Origin: Oscarella lobularis
Lineage: Eukaryota; Porifera; Homoscleromorpha; Homosclerophorida; Oscarellidae
Direction: 5' to 3'
Length of the DNA stretch: 64,000 nucleotides
NCBI RefSeq assembly: GCF_947507565.1
Contig: NC_089176.1
Location: 3,782,001-3,846,000, forward strand
Positions 31,130-41,269 of the stretch are shown here, one piece after another (the first letter of the stretch is position 1; every line of letters starts with the position of its first letter). The notes beneath the pieces were generated by a model. It did no database searches. It saw only the letters and a list, made by a program, of their open reading frames with translations, and was not told the origin of the DNA. A program made the translations under genes and the position numbers.

Positions 31130-34001
31130 ATGGCGGATCCTAAATGGCATCTACGGGTTTTCCCTGTTATGCGCGAAGCAGTGGAGTGTTTTTCTCACCT
31201 TCTTGCAAGCTCCCAAGCGTTGCTTGATCACCTTCTCGCGAAAAAGCTCCTTACCCCGACCGAATACCAAAAAACGCTAACGGATCTTCGCAACAGGTCA
31301 CCCGAAAACGTATCGAGATGGCTACTCGTCGATGCATTGTCGCGATGTCCTCCTGGCAGCTTCGACACATTTTGCTCACTGCTACCAAAAGTCGACCGAG
31401 GTCAAATGCTTTATGATTGTCTGGTTCGTAGTAATGAGCTGCATCCACACTCTGAGATCGATCCAAACGAGAGTCAGAGCCTCGGCCATGATCGTGCTCC
31501 GCCCACAGGGCTTCAAACACAATGCCGCGAGACGGCGTTCAAAGAAAATGATCAGCCTGTTGCCCAATCGACTTCTGCTAGTGATCCTTCAGGTAGGGTC
31601 TTACTATATTTTAGATTGTATACGCAGTTATTGTTGCTTAGTTGATCGTTGTGACGCTGTAGTCATCCTTGTTGATGTTTCGATAAAGGAAGATTATGAA
31701 AAGCACCACGATGCTTTTTCCGCTGTCATTGATATATTTATTATGTTAACGGTAGGTGGTGAGAAAAATTATCCTATTATCAAGAGATTTGCATCTGCCA
31801 TGGAACTAACCAGTGAGCGGTACCATGTGCTGGTTGCTAAGGAATGTTATTTGAAAATTATTTTTCCAAGAACGCAGTTAGAGACATTTGAAAACCAAAG
31901 AACTTCGATTCTGAGAAAACTCGAAAGTATGACTAACGTTGACATAAAAAAAGTTGAAGTGATTCAAGGCAGTTGCCACGTCATTTTGATTCTGACTGCA
32001 GCTGGTTTTATTAGATTTGTCTGCTGCCTTCTTAGTCCGGAAAGTTTGTGGCAATTGCTCTCCTCAGTTGACAACCTTGTTGAAATTCAGCTTGGAAACC
32101 TTCTTCCGGTGAAGCTAAGCAGAATTGAGAAGTTTGCAAGAAACTTTGGCAAACTAACAAGGGCTAAGGCCTCACTGTCTCACTTCTCGGAATACGACAT
32201 TCGGCAACGCGTTGTAAGTGTTATGCTTAGAGGTGTAATTTTATCTTTCGGAAAGTAAAATTGACAAAAAAAAGTGAACTGATCATTGGGGCTTTCTATG
32301 CCCCATCCAAAATTTATTGTTGCCTGTGCCAACTGCCTGATGCAAACGCTCATTTTTATGCCTTAATTAATACAAAGCGATTGCGAGATGAACGCGAACT
32401 GAATTCAGTAACAACATCTTAATTTAATCACGCTTATATATATATGAAATTTTCGCGCGTTAAGGCGCGCGCAACTTGTGCTCCCTCTCCTCCTGACCTC
32501 CCTCACGCGCTTGACTTACCCTTCTCTACTTTTATATTTAGGATTTCAGCAAAGCAACTGTAGCTGTCATAGACACGGAAATAGCACCTCACAAAGTATC
32601 AGTGGCGTGTCAAGTGGACCTAAAAGAACTGGAAAACCATGAAAGAACGCTGGCGTCTCAAGTAGAACCTCCTAGGAAAGTATCAGTGGCGTCTCAAGTG
32701 TACCTAAAAGAGCTGGAAACCCATGAAAGAATGATTCGTTGTCAATTCTCTGATATTGAAGAGACAATCCCACGAATAGCGTCGTCGCGTCTTGAAATTC
32801 CCGAAGTCTCTTTCAAATATGGCTACTCTAAAGAAGCGTCAGGAAAACTTGGCGAAAGAGACCACCTCTGGTTTCAAGTTATCAACGATGGAGTTGACGA
32901 AGTGCCTCAGCAGAAACTCTTTTTTGAGGAGAACTGTTATCATAGCAAAGCTGTGGTCGAGTTTGGCCCCGTTCCCGGTCACTTTAGCCCTGAACCCGTA
33001 ACATTTGCGGTAGACGTCAAGAAAAAAGGGGCTGATTGCACGATTCGTCACTTGTGCAAGAGCTTTATAATCAGGTTCGAAAAAATGGCAAACGTTTTTA
33101 AGGGGAAAATTTGCGTAGGTAAGGCTGTGAGGTGTGGACGGTGTGACACTGTCTAATACACTACGTGCTTTTAGGCCATTACAACTACGGTCTGAAGGAG
33201 CACAAACCAAAGAGCTCTCAAATTAGTCACTACAATGTGCTTCTTTTCGGAGAGGCGGGCTCGACGAAATCATCGTTTCTTAATACAGCTGCTGCTATGT
33301 TGCAGAACAGGCATAAAAGTACAGAAAATCTATACAAACTTATAAAACCCGCTCCTGTTGGCGGAGGAGATCATCCCGTCACTGAAACCCTTCACTGCTA
33401 TTCCATGTCAGAGCTGACCGGCTTTCCCATAAATATTTGGGACACGTGGGGGCTGACTAGCGATTCCTACAAGGAAGCAAATCTCCTAGGGTTTCTCGTA
33501 AATGGAAAACTTCCGAACAATTGGAATTTTCGAAAGCACAGCATTGAGAAATTCAGCGAAAAGTTTGAACGCGCCAAAGAGACTGAGTATCCGAGAACGG
33601 AGATGCATGCAGTGGTCTTCCTCATGCGTTACAACTGCCTGGACGACGAAAGTGCAGAGGAAGTGCAACTAGTGACCAAGACATTTCAGCGCTTTGTCGA
33701 GCTGCTCCGCAATCCAATCATTCTGCTATCCAAAGTCGATGAAATTACTCGGGATATTCGGGACCACCCAATAGAAAGATCGGAGCTCCTTCTCGACTTG
33801 CGCAAAAAATTCTCCTCTCACTTCAAAGTTCCAATCAACGACGTCAGCTTTACAGTCAATTACTACGAAGAAACAGAGAGGATCTTTGAGATTGATGCTT
33901 TGGCATACGAGAATATGGAACTAATTCTGCAACGCTGCCGTTCATTTGAAGAGTCTCGATTCGGATTGTCGCAACGGATGACAAGACTTAGACAACTCTG
34001 A
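31130..34001 (+). CDS. CARD fused to an IFI44-like GTPase (C2)
   Basis: Exons 31130-31592, 31642-32213, 32542-33118 and 33175-34001 join in phase to 812 residues. Residues 1-100 are CARD-like (MREAVECFSHLLASSQALLD, LLAKKLLTPTEY). About residues 155-345 are an unassigned domain with I-E-V-I-Q-G-S-like strands, vaguely like TRADD-N-type modules. Exon 3 begins DFSKATVAV, matching the exon starts in C1 and C3, then carries a short repeated linker and the A-type beta module. Exon 4 is the GTPase: HYNVLLFGEAGSTKSSF, NIWDTWGL, LSKVDEI. The 328-bp second intron is unusually long here, so two adjacent genes remain possible. Confidence 0.62.
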
Positions 34002-34177
34002 GTGATTGCTACTGTTGCGCCTGAATTTGCGCGATTTTCACTTTTCAGGGTTTTGCGCGTACCATGTGACAGTGCAGTGTGCTCCTCCTGTTCACTAGAT
34101 TGAGTCATACTAGCCGGAACAGAGTGCGAGTATTCACAGGGTTAGCTCCTTGCATCCGGGAATTTCTGTCGACTTCG

Positions 34178-34926
34178 ATGGAGCCTGAGGTCAAGAGATG
34201 GAAAGACAGGCTCACCACTGCGTACGACAAAGCCGTTCCTCTTCTCGGCAACCTCCTCGACGACGGAGACATCCAACTGAAGCTCGTCGCCGCCAAGTGC
34301 TTGACCCACGATCAAACCGCTCAAGTCTCTAGAACGATAAAAGCTGAGGGAGTGAAACAAGGAGCAAGAGAGGTGTTTCAGATCATCCGACGACGACCGG
34401 ACCACTGTTTCGTATCTTTCTGCAAAGTTCTTCTCGATCTCGACCAGCCAGGCCGCGATCTCTACGTCTGCTTGAATCCTTCACAAGAAGCAGCGATGTC
34501 TCATCTTTCGGAAACAGGCACCCAGAGTTCGAAACAGGTAAATGATCGATCGGGGACCCCATGCCCCGAACAAGTCAGCCTACATTTTTTCAGGATTGCG
34601 GCGCGGCTGAAGCAAAGGGTTCACGTGTCGCCGCTCTCGAGAATCAATCCGTAGAAGATTGTCACATCGAAGCTCTTGAATTCGAAATTTTTTCCAACAC
34701 TGATGAACTTGTGTCATTTGGAAAAGCTCTCACTGGGTGGAGTCACACAAGAACAGACAACTTTTTCTCAAACATGAAAGACAGCAAAGTTAATTTCAAA
34801 TTTTCCCGTCTGCTTCACGCTTGGGTAGACAAAGAAGACGCCCCCACTATAGGAAAATTGCTATCTGCTTTGGAAAAAGTTGAAAAGGGAGGTGTGGCAA
34901 AAGCGATTTTGAAAAAGATGAAATGA
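34178..34926 (+). CDS. CARD plus Death domain adaptor (C3)
   Basis: Exons 34178-34537 and 34594-34926 give 230 residues. The first exon encodes one CARD-like domain (MEPEVKRWKDRLTTAYDKAV, LLDDGDIQLKLVAAKCLT, FCKVLLDLDQPG) and ends TQSSKQ, as C1 does. The second exon is the Death-like domain, nearly identical to that of C1 (LEFEIFSNTDELVSFGKAL, LLHAWVDKED). It is probably a cytosolic adaptor in the same pathway. The shared exon phase and 3' flank mark it as a sister of C1. Confidence 0.75.
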
Positions 34927-35104
34927 TTGGATTGGTCATTTTTAGCATTTTTCGTTTGACATTTTAGTACATGTAGCCAGAAATTTTTCATTGTTTTCAT
35001 TTTTGTTTCAGAACAATGTGCACTTGTCACAGAGACTACAGCAAAGCCTTTCAAAAAAGAAGTGATTCAAAGACACGGTTAGACACAAGCAGCAGTACAT
35101 ATTA

Positions 35105-36333
35105 TTATTTCTGTTTAATCCAGTCCTCGTGGAATCTCATGTACTTAATCGTTTCTCGATTGTACGTATAGGAGACGTGAATGTAGCCATCACTCGTCTG
35201 TAGCACGCTTGGGTAACTGTACTCAACACCCATTACCCCAACCGATTCCTTTTTATACTCCAAATTACGCTGATAGGCCCACGAGTTTCCCCCATCTTCT
35301 GACAACCCAATCGTCATTGGATTCCGAACCTCGTTCGTTGGATTGAAGCAAAGGACGACGTTCCCGGACGTATAATTCAATACATTCGCCTGAATTCCGC
35401 TATTGTTGTTCGGCAGCTTTGTCTTCTTCGGTTCCGTCCACGTGTCGCCGTCATCCGTCGACGTCGACATATAAATGTGTTCGTGACGACGATCACGGAA
35501 GTAGGCAGTCAGCTGCTTCACGCCGGGTTTTGGACGAATTACGCTTGGCTGGACGAGGTAGTTTGATTTTTTGACGTCATGTTCATGCCAATCTTTCTCG
35601 TTAACCGACTTTGTTTGCATAGCTGAAAATTGATCTTCACTACCACCATCTAAAAGCAGTTTGGAATAGGAGATTATTATTATTATTGATCTTTGAAGTC
35701 TTACGTGCGAAGTACATTGGGACAAGGATATCGCCGTTGAGACGCTCAATGATTCGATTTCGATCGAATGATCCGGGTTTTGTGAAAACGTCCACTTCGT
35801 CTGTCCAATTCATTCCCATGGTGTACGACAGTCGCGTCCACACGTTAGCGGAATCTTCGCTGGGCGGTACCTATAGAAAATAAAGCATAAATATTATTTA
35901 TCTCGGTATTAATTTTTATTGACTTTAGCTTTTTGTTGCGAGTGAAAGAGATATAGTATGCCCGTCGCGTTTCTGTAGAATAGTACGGGATTCTGGTTCG
36001 AATATCCCGATCGCTGAGCTACAACACTCGCTTTTGACCATTGTGTCGAGTTTGGCGGCAAATGAGCAACGACAATCGATACGTTGTCGGCGCCTTCTGT
36101 CGCGCCGCTAAACCAGGCCATGACGAGACCGCCGTTGGGTAGTTTCTCCAGAAATGAGGCGTGGTTTGATTTGAAGGGCGGGATCATGTACGCTTCGGCG
36201 CGTCCGTCGCTCGTCGGGCGAACGACGCCTGTTAGACGAGGAATTGTGCATGATCGTGAGTAGAAAAATGCATACCGTCAAACGATTGGCCGCACGCAAA
36301 GGAAAATAGCAGAAAAATCAAAGGAGAAGCCAT
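35105..36333 (-). CDS. secreted sialidase-like BNR-repeat protein
   Basis: Exons 36333-36276, 36228-35924, 35870-35705 and 35649-35105 (right to left) give 357 residues. A signal peptide (MASPLIFLLFSFACG) precedes a six-bladed propeller fold of the sialidase/BNR type: a FLEKLPNGGLVMAWFSG blade, NRIIERLNGDILVPMYFA, and two Asp boxes, STDDGDTWTEP and SEDGGNSWAYQ, then YPSVLQTSDGYIHVSY. Related proteins include exo-alpha-sialidases and uncharacterised bacterial and plant relatives. Substrate and activity cannot be read from sequence. It lies convergent to C3. Confidence 0.8.
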
Positions 36334-36547
36334 CGAACGGTGAGCAGGAGTGTTTACGATACGGGCAGTCGGTCACGCGACTTATAATTATTGTAAGAAA
36401 AATCAAATCTAGATAGCCTACTAAATTAATTTCTGAGGGAAACGTGGGGATTTCAACAGAGAAGTCGGAGAGCGAGCTAAATCCCGCGCAATTAACATTT
36501 CCGCATACGGGACAACTTCCCACCACGCGGATCCGCCATCTTAAATC

Positions 36548-37747
36548 ATGTCAGATCGTCGTTCAGGCCGTCGACGCGTAAGCAATCGCTCTCCAACAAC
36601 CCCACACGGTCTCAAACACCTCATCTCTAGTCACGATCGCGCTCGGCAAGCCGCTCATCGAGCCGCAGCCGCGGACGCGATTCCCGATCGCGATCGCGCT
36701 CATCGCGATCGCGTTCTCGCTCCGAATCGGACCATCGACGACGCCGATCGCGATCGCCCGTGCGCGGACGCGGCGGGCGCGGCCCAAGACGATCGCGATC
36801 GAGGTCATTTTCTTCGCGATCGCGCTCCTATTCGGGCCATAGGTCATATCGTCGTCGTTCGCACTCTAGAGGACGTCACTACTCGCGATCCCGCTCGAGA
36901 TCGAGCTCGTATTCCTATTCTAGACGTCGTTATCGGTGAGGGGGCGTGTCCCTCGCGATTATAATCGCGAGATTTTTATATATGTGATGTTTGTCCAAAA
37001 AATTTATATTTTTTAATTAATTTTTAGATCGCGTTCGCCGCGTTATCGTCGCGGGCGAAGTCGTAGTCGGTCGCCGGCTTATCGACGACGCGGCGGCTAC
37101 GGAGGCGGAAATCGAGTTCGCGTGGTAAAATTTGACGTAGAAATTAAATTAAATTAAGGGGACTTTTCCTCTTGCTAAGGAAAATCCGTCCCCGTGTCGC
37201 TGTCTCGGGGTTTTCGGGTTGAGTTTGCACACAAGCGAACAGGAGTTGAGAAAGTTTTTCTCCAAATTTGGGCCTATTGAGGATATACAGATCGTCTATG
37301 ACAGACAAGTGAAATCAAAATCAATAATTAATTGCAAAGAATTATTGATTTTGATTAGACGGGAAGATCGCGTGGATTCTGTTTCGTCTATTTTGACGAT
37401 TTGGAAGATGCAAAAGACGTAAGAGAGAGAAGCAAAATTCCAAAAAAATTATTTTTGGCTATAGGCCAAGGATAAGACCAATGGAGTCGAGATAGACGGT
37501 CGTCGAATCAGAGTCGACTATTCCGTCACCAAGCGACCGCACACGCCCACTCCGGGAATTTATATGGGAAAAGCTGGCAGGTAAAATTAAAAATTAAAGA
37601 TTATTTATTTATTTATTTAATCTTAGTCGAGGCGGTGGTGGCGGTGGTAGAGATGATTACTATAGGCGTTCGCCTTCTCCCTACTATGGTGGAAAATCGG
37701 GACGATATTCGCGTTCTGCTTCCAGATCTCCGCCACCACGTGAGTAG
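36548..37747 (+). CDS. TRA2: Transformer-2 type SR splicing factor
   Basis: Exons 36548-36577, 36631-36935, 37028-37124, 37180-37308, 37359-37418, 37465-37580 and 37627-37747 give 285 residues. An N-terminal Arg/Ser domain of about 140 residues precedes one [34 protein letters not shown] as RNP1, and the Tra2 linker [13 protein letters not shown], which is diagnostic of the family. A short Gly-rich and RS tail ends [10 protein letters not shown]. Tra2 binds GA-rich exonic enhancers and controls alternative splicing in the nucleus. The RS codons produce many overlapping CGATCG palindromes in the DNA. Confidence 0.93.
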
Positions 37748-38326
37748 ATATCAATTAGAGACACTTGGGGTGCATCTAGGATTAATTTCTCAGGACGCTA
37801 TTGAAGGGATTTGCGAGAGAACTCCTTGTTTCTATGGTGAGCATAGAGTAGTCGTTTGTTTGTGAGTGTCTGTTTCTGTGACGTCATTGTGGGTTAATTA
37901 GTATTAGTCTTATGTGTGCTTTTTGTGCTCTTTGTCTGACTTCTTTCTTGCGCCCACCAGGGGGAGGGTTGAAGTAAGAAATGAGAAAATTGAAGTAGTC
38001 AGTCAGAAATTCGAAATTGAGAGAAGACCATGAAAATGTTAGGGGAAAATTCGAAAAAAGAAAGTACGCGCGCGCGCACACGCTCGAATTCTACTCGGCC
38101 CCAAACAAAAAACGCTAACGAATGACTAGAAAAGAGTGAAGGTCCCTGAATTTGAAATTCATCAAGAAAGAAGTGCTTCTTCGTCTTCTCGCGTTTAGCT
38201 AGCGATAGGAAAAGATTTTGGTCTTTTTATCCTGCCGCTGTAGTGTACTAATGAGTCTTTTTCTCGTTTTATTAACCGTTCGCTTATAATTTTGCCGCTC
38301 CTGCGCGTACGCTACCGCGCGCTAAA
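37748..38326. other. Tra2 3' flank and RNASEH2A upstream region
   Basis: No gene is supported; the only notable piece is a short CGCGCGCGCA run near 38068. An unspliced frame through the Tra2 end is a shadow. Confidence 0.55.
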
Positions 38327-39584
38327 ATGGCTGCCGCGACTTTGAATTTTGGCGACGATAACAGCGTTGATCGAGCTATCGACTCGGATGTGCAGGGACT
38401 GAGCAGTTTGCCATGCTGCGCTGGAATCGACGAAGCTGGAAGGGGCCCTGTTTTAGGTAGGCGCCTCGTGTTGGCGAATCTATGCGCCGTACGACTTACT
38501 TTCTTAGGTCCTATGGTGTATTGTCTCTGCTACTGCCCAACAAGATCTCTAGAAGGACTAAAAAAGCTCGGCTTCGCCGGTCAGCGCGTTGATATCCCCA
38601 AAAGGGGGCTCACCCTTTTTCCTTAGACTCGAAGCAGCTCACGGAAGAAAAGCGAGATCGTCTCTTTGAAATAATGCAGGCGAACGAAGATTTCATCGGC
38701 TGGAACACGAAAATTCTCTCTCCCAACACAATTTCCAACGCAATGCTAAGAAGGCAAAATTCATAGTCAAAAATTAAAAAATTCTCAAGATATATTTTAG
38801 ATCGAAATATAACTTAAACGCTCTGTCTCACGACACGGCTATTGATCTAGTGAGAACTGCAGTATCAAAGGGTGTCAATATCACAGAGGTAAAATAAATA
38901 ATTTTCTAATTAAAGATGGTTTATTTCTTCTCTTTAGCTCTATGTTGATACGGTTGGTCCTGCTGATAAATATCAGAAAAAGCTCTCGGACTTGTTTCCG
39001 GGAATTCAAGTGACAGTTTCACAGAAAGCCGATTCTAAATTTTCCATAGTTAGCGCTGCTAGCATTTGTGCCAAGGTTTTATTAAGAAAGAGACGCTATT
39101 TCTCTAAAAAATAATTATTTATTATTCAGGTCACGAGGGATGAAGCGTTGAGGCGTTGGAGATTTTCCGAGGGACTCTCAGATGACGATTTTGGATCAGG
39201 ATATCCATCAGGTGACTCATATTTATTTATTTATTTTAAAATAGTGATTGACTCTTGTCTAGATCCCAAGACGAAGAGTTGGCTGTCTAAGTCTACTGAT
39301 CCCGTATTTGGATTTCCGCAGCTGGTGAGATTTAGCTGGAGCACGTGCGAGAAGATCATGGAAAGGAATTGCGTTCCAGTTCACTGGCAAGATCGTTTTC
39401 TTTCGTTTTCGGAGCATTTTTTCCACGTTTTTTCTCTAGGGATGATGATGATGATGAAGCGGATGTGGGCTACTCCAAAGGAACGGCGAAACTGGTCGAC
39501 TATTTCGGCGCTAAATCAATAGAAAAATCGAAGCGACACAGATTCTTCAAAGAGAGCCATCTCACATCATTAAATCAGATCTAA
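38327..39584 (+). CDS. RNASEH2A: ribonuclease H2 subunit A
   Basis: Exons 38327-38456, 38508-38579, 38627-38753, 38801-38888, 38938-39075, 39130-39211, 39263-39386 and 39440-39584 give 301 residues. The catalytic core is complete: [13 protein letters not shown] (first Asp and Glu), [35 protein letters not shown] (Asp), [18 protein letters not shown] and GSGYPSDPKT. It cleaves RNA in RNA-DNA hybrids and removes single ribonucleotides from nuclear DNA as a trimer with subunits B and C. The 3' and 7' exons end at GC donors, supported by unbroken family homology across them. Confidence 0.95.
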
Positions 39585-39767
39585 TCCTTGATTATAAATC
39601 ATGGCTTGACGTGAAAATCGATCAACTTTTGAACGCAAGCGAATCTTTCTTTATTGAGGTAACGTGCATAGATGGATACTATAATGACTTCGGCTAATAA
39701 TACGGGTGTCCCATAAATACTGTAAATCTATGGCATAGAAAGTACGTTTACGGTAGTCCCTGACTAC

Positions 39768-40951
39768 TTAGTCAGAATTTGCGCTTTCCCCCTCAGTCTT
39801 AGGGGTCTTAGGGGGTTTATTAGGTGAAAGGGCTATTGGTTCCGTTGATGCTGCTGTTGGTGTGCTGTTTGTTGTTGATGTTGTGACTATTATTGGTGTT
39901 GTTGGTGGCGGTGTTGGCGGTAGCTCTGCCCGTCCTAGAGTGCCATTGAATCCCAAACGCGTTTCGCTTGCGTCCGTTGCGAACTCCAGCGTGATTTTTT
40001 TCACTTTTTTCCTGTGCCAATACAACGACTTGTGTTCACCGCAAACTTTTACGTACGACTCGCTGTTCCTTCGTTTGAAGAAGGTCAGTTTGACGTAGTC
40101 GTTTAGACAGCAGAAGTCGTTGTCGCACCGGTCCTGGTCGCCACCACGTTCCAAATTAAATAAGTTGAATGTCAAATTAACTAGGGTTGCTTCTTCGAAA
40201 TGCCACTGATATCTGCACTCAATCATATTGGGATAGTCACCTCTTGGAGCAGTCTCATTAAGTCTATAAAATGAAATAAAGTCAAATTAGGTTATGCAAC
40301 TAGATTAGTATAGTCCAAGTATTTATCTCTTATGAGTAGAACTATTAAGAGATACGCGTGCGGTTTCTAGTGGGCCAACCACTTGGAACTAAGTGGGTTG
40401 ACCACTAGGAACCGGGGTTCCAGGCACACGCCCCACGACCTTTGTTTTTTCTTTTCTTCGTAGACTAAAACGAGGAGCTTTGAGTACTTACGGCGGCGAA
40501 TGGAAGTGTAGCGGAAGGTCAATTTCGCCTTGGTCACTTTCGCAATTCTCGTGGCGTACTTGATACTCGGTTACCATCATCGATCGACACTTCTTTACAT
40601 TCCTTTTTGAGAAGTAGGTAAGAATGGGAAAGCGAGAGTGAGGGAGGGAGACGGATCTACCTGCAGCACGTTTCCCCGTTGATGTATCGACCGATATCGA
40701 CTTGTAGGCACTCTGTATTCGAACACTCTCTCACGGATTCGCACACTTCAACCTTTCTGTCTACCACAAAACGCGGGCAGCACTTGTACGAGAAACTAGA
40801 AAAGAGAACGACGCTAAGGCGGGTCGTCTGCCAACGCGCGCGCCACTCACTTTCCCGCAGGGGGCTCAGGCCACAATGGAGGAACGGGAGTCGGAGCAGC
40901 GTTTAGTGTCGTCACAGCCGCGACGAATGTTACCAACAGGATAGGCTCCAT
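39768..40951 (-). CDS. secreted Cys-rich protein with CUB-like domain
   Basis: Exons 40951-40851, 40795-40661, 40602-40492 and 40263-39768 (right to left) give 280 residues. A signal peptide (MEPILLVTFVAAVTTLNA) is followed by a Cys-rich stretch with paired cysteines (YKCCPRF, GETCCR) and then a CUB-like domain: LVNLTFNLFNLERG, DYVKLTF, VKVCGEH, ITLEFATDASETRLGFNG. The tail is Thr/Pro-rich and probably O-glycosylated, ending without an obvious anchor. It is likely an extracellular matrix or humoral protein. I do not recognise a specific orthologue. Confidence 0.72.
40361..40414. repeat. imperfect 24-bp inverted repeat
   Basis: CGGTTTCTAGTGGGCCAACC at 40361 is mirrored, with a few mismatches, by the arm at 40391-40414 around a 6-bp loop. 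It lies inside an intron of the CUB-like gene. It may be an old fold-back insertion; no target duplication is seen. Confidence 0.55.
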
Positions 40952-41269
40952 GAGACGAAGGGTAAGAATGCGACGCTCCAGGCCTCTTTTGCTGTGAATA
41001 AATGGTCGAATAGAAACCGCAAACGGCGCTGACGTAAAGCTAACGCGGCGTAAAGGTCGCTTATCTCGCTGACGTCATACGCATTAGAGGAAGACGCTTA
41101 CTGGTCCAATCCTGGCACCACACCCGGGTCCATACGGTCCATACAAAGTGCGTCAACTCGATCACCTAATTGCATTTGTGGACAGGGAAAGGTCATCCGC
41201 GTTATTCGCTCATCTCTAACGTACAGCTTCGAATCGTGCTCGCATTCTGTACTCAACACTCGCGCAACG
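40952..41269. other. divergent spacer CUB gene / RTK R1
   Basis: A 318-bp space between two divergent start codons, with no gene and no clear TATA element. Confidence 0.5.

Noticed and set aside
32214-32541. C2 as two separate genes
   Set aside because: Both flanking exons are in matching phase and the downstream exon has the same start as linker exons in C1 and C3; kept as one model with reduced confidence.
36640-36930. Dense CGATCG palindromes
   Set aside because: They follow from Arg-Ser codon runs in the Tra2 RS domain and need no separate function.
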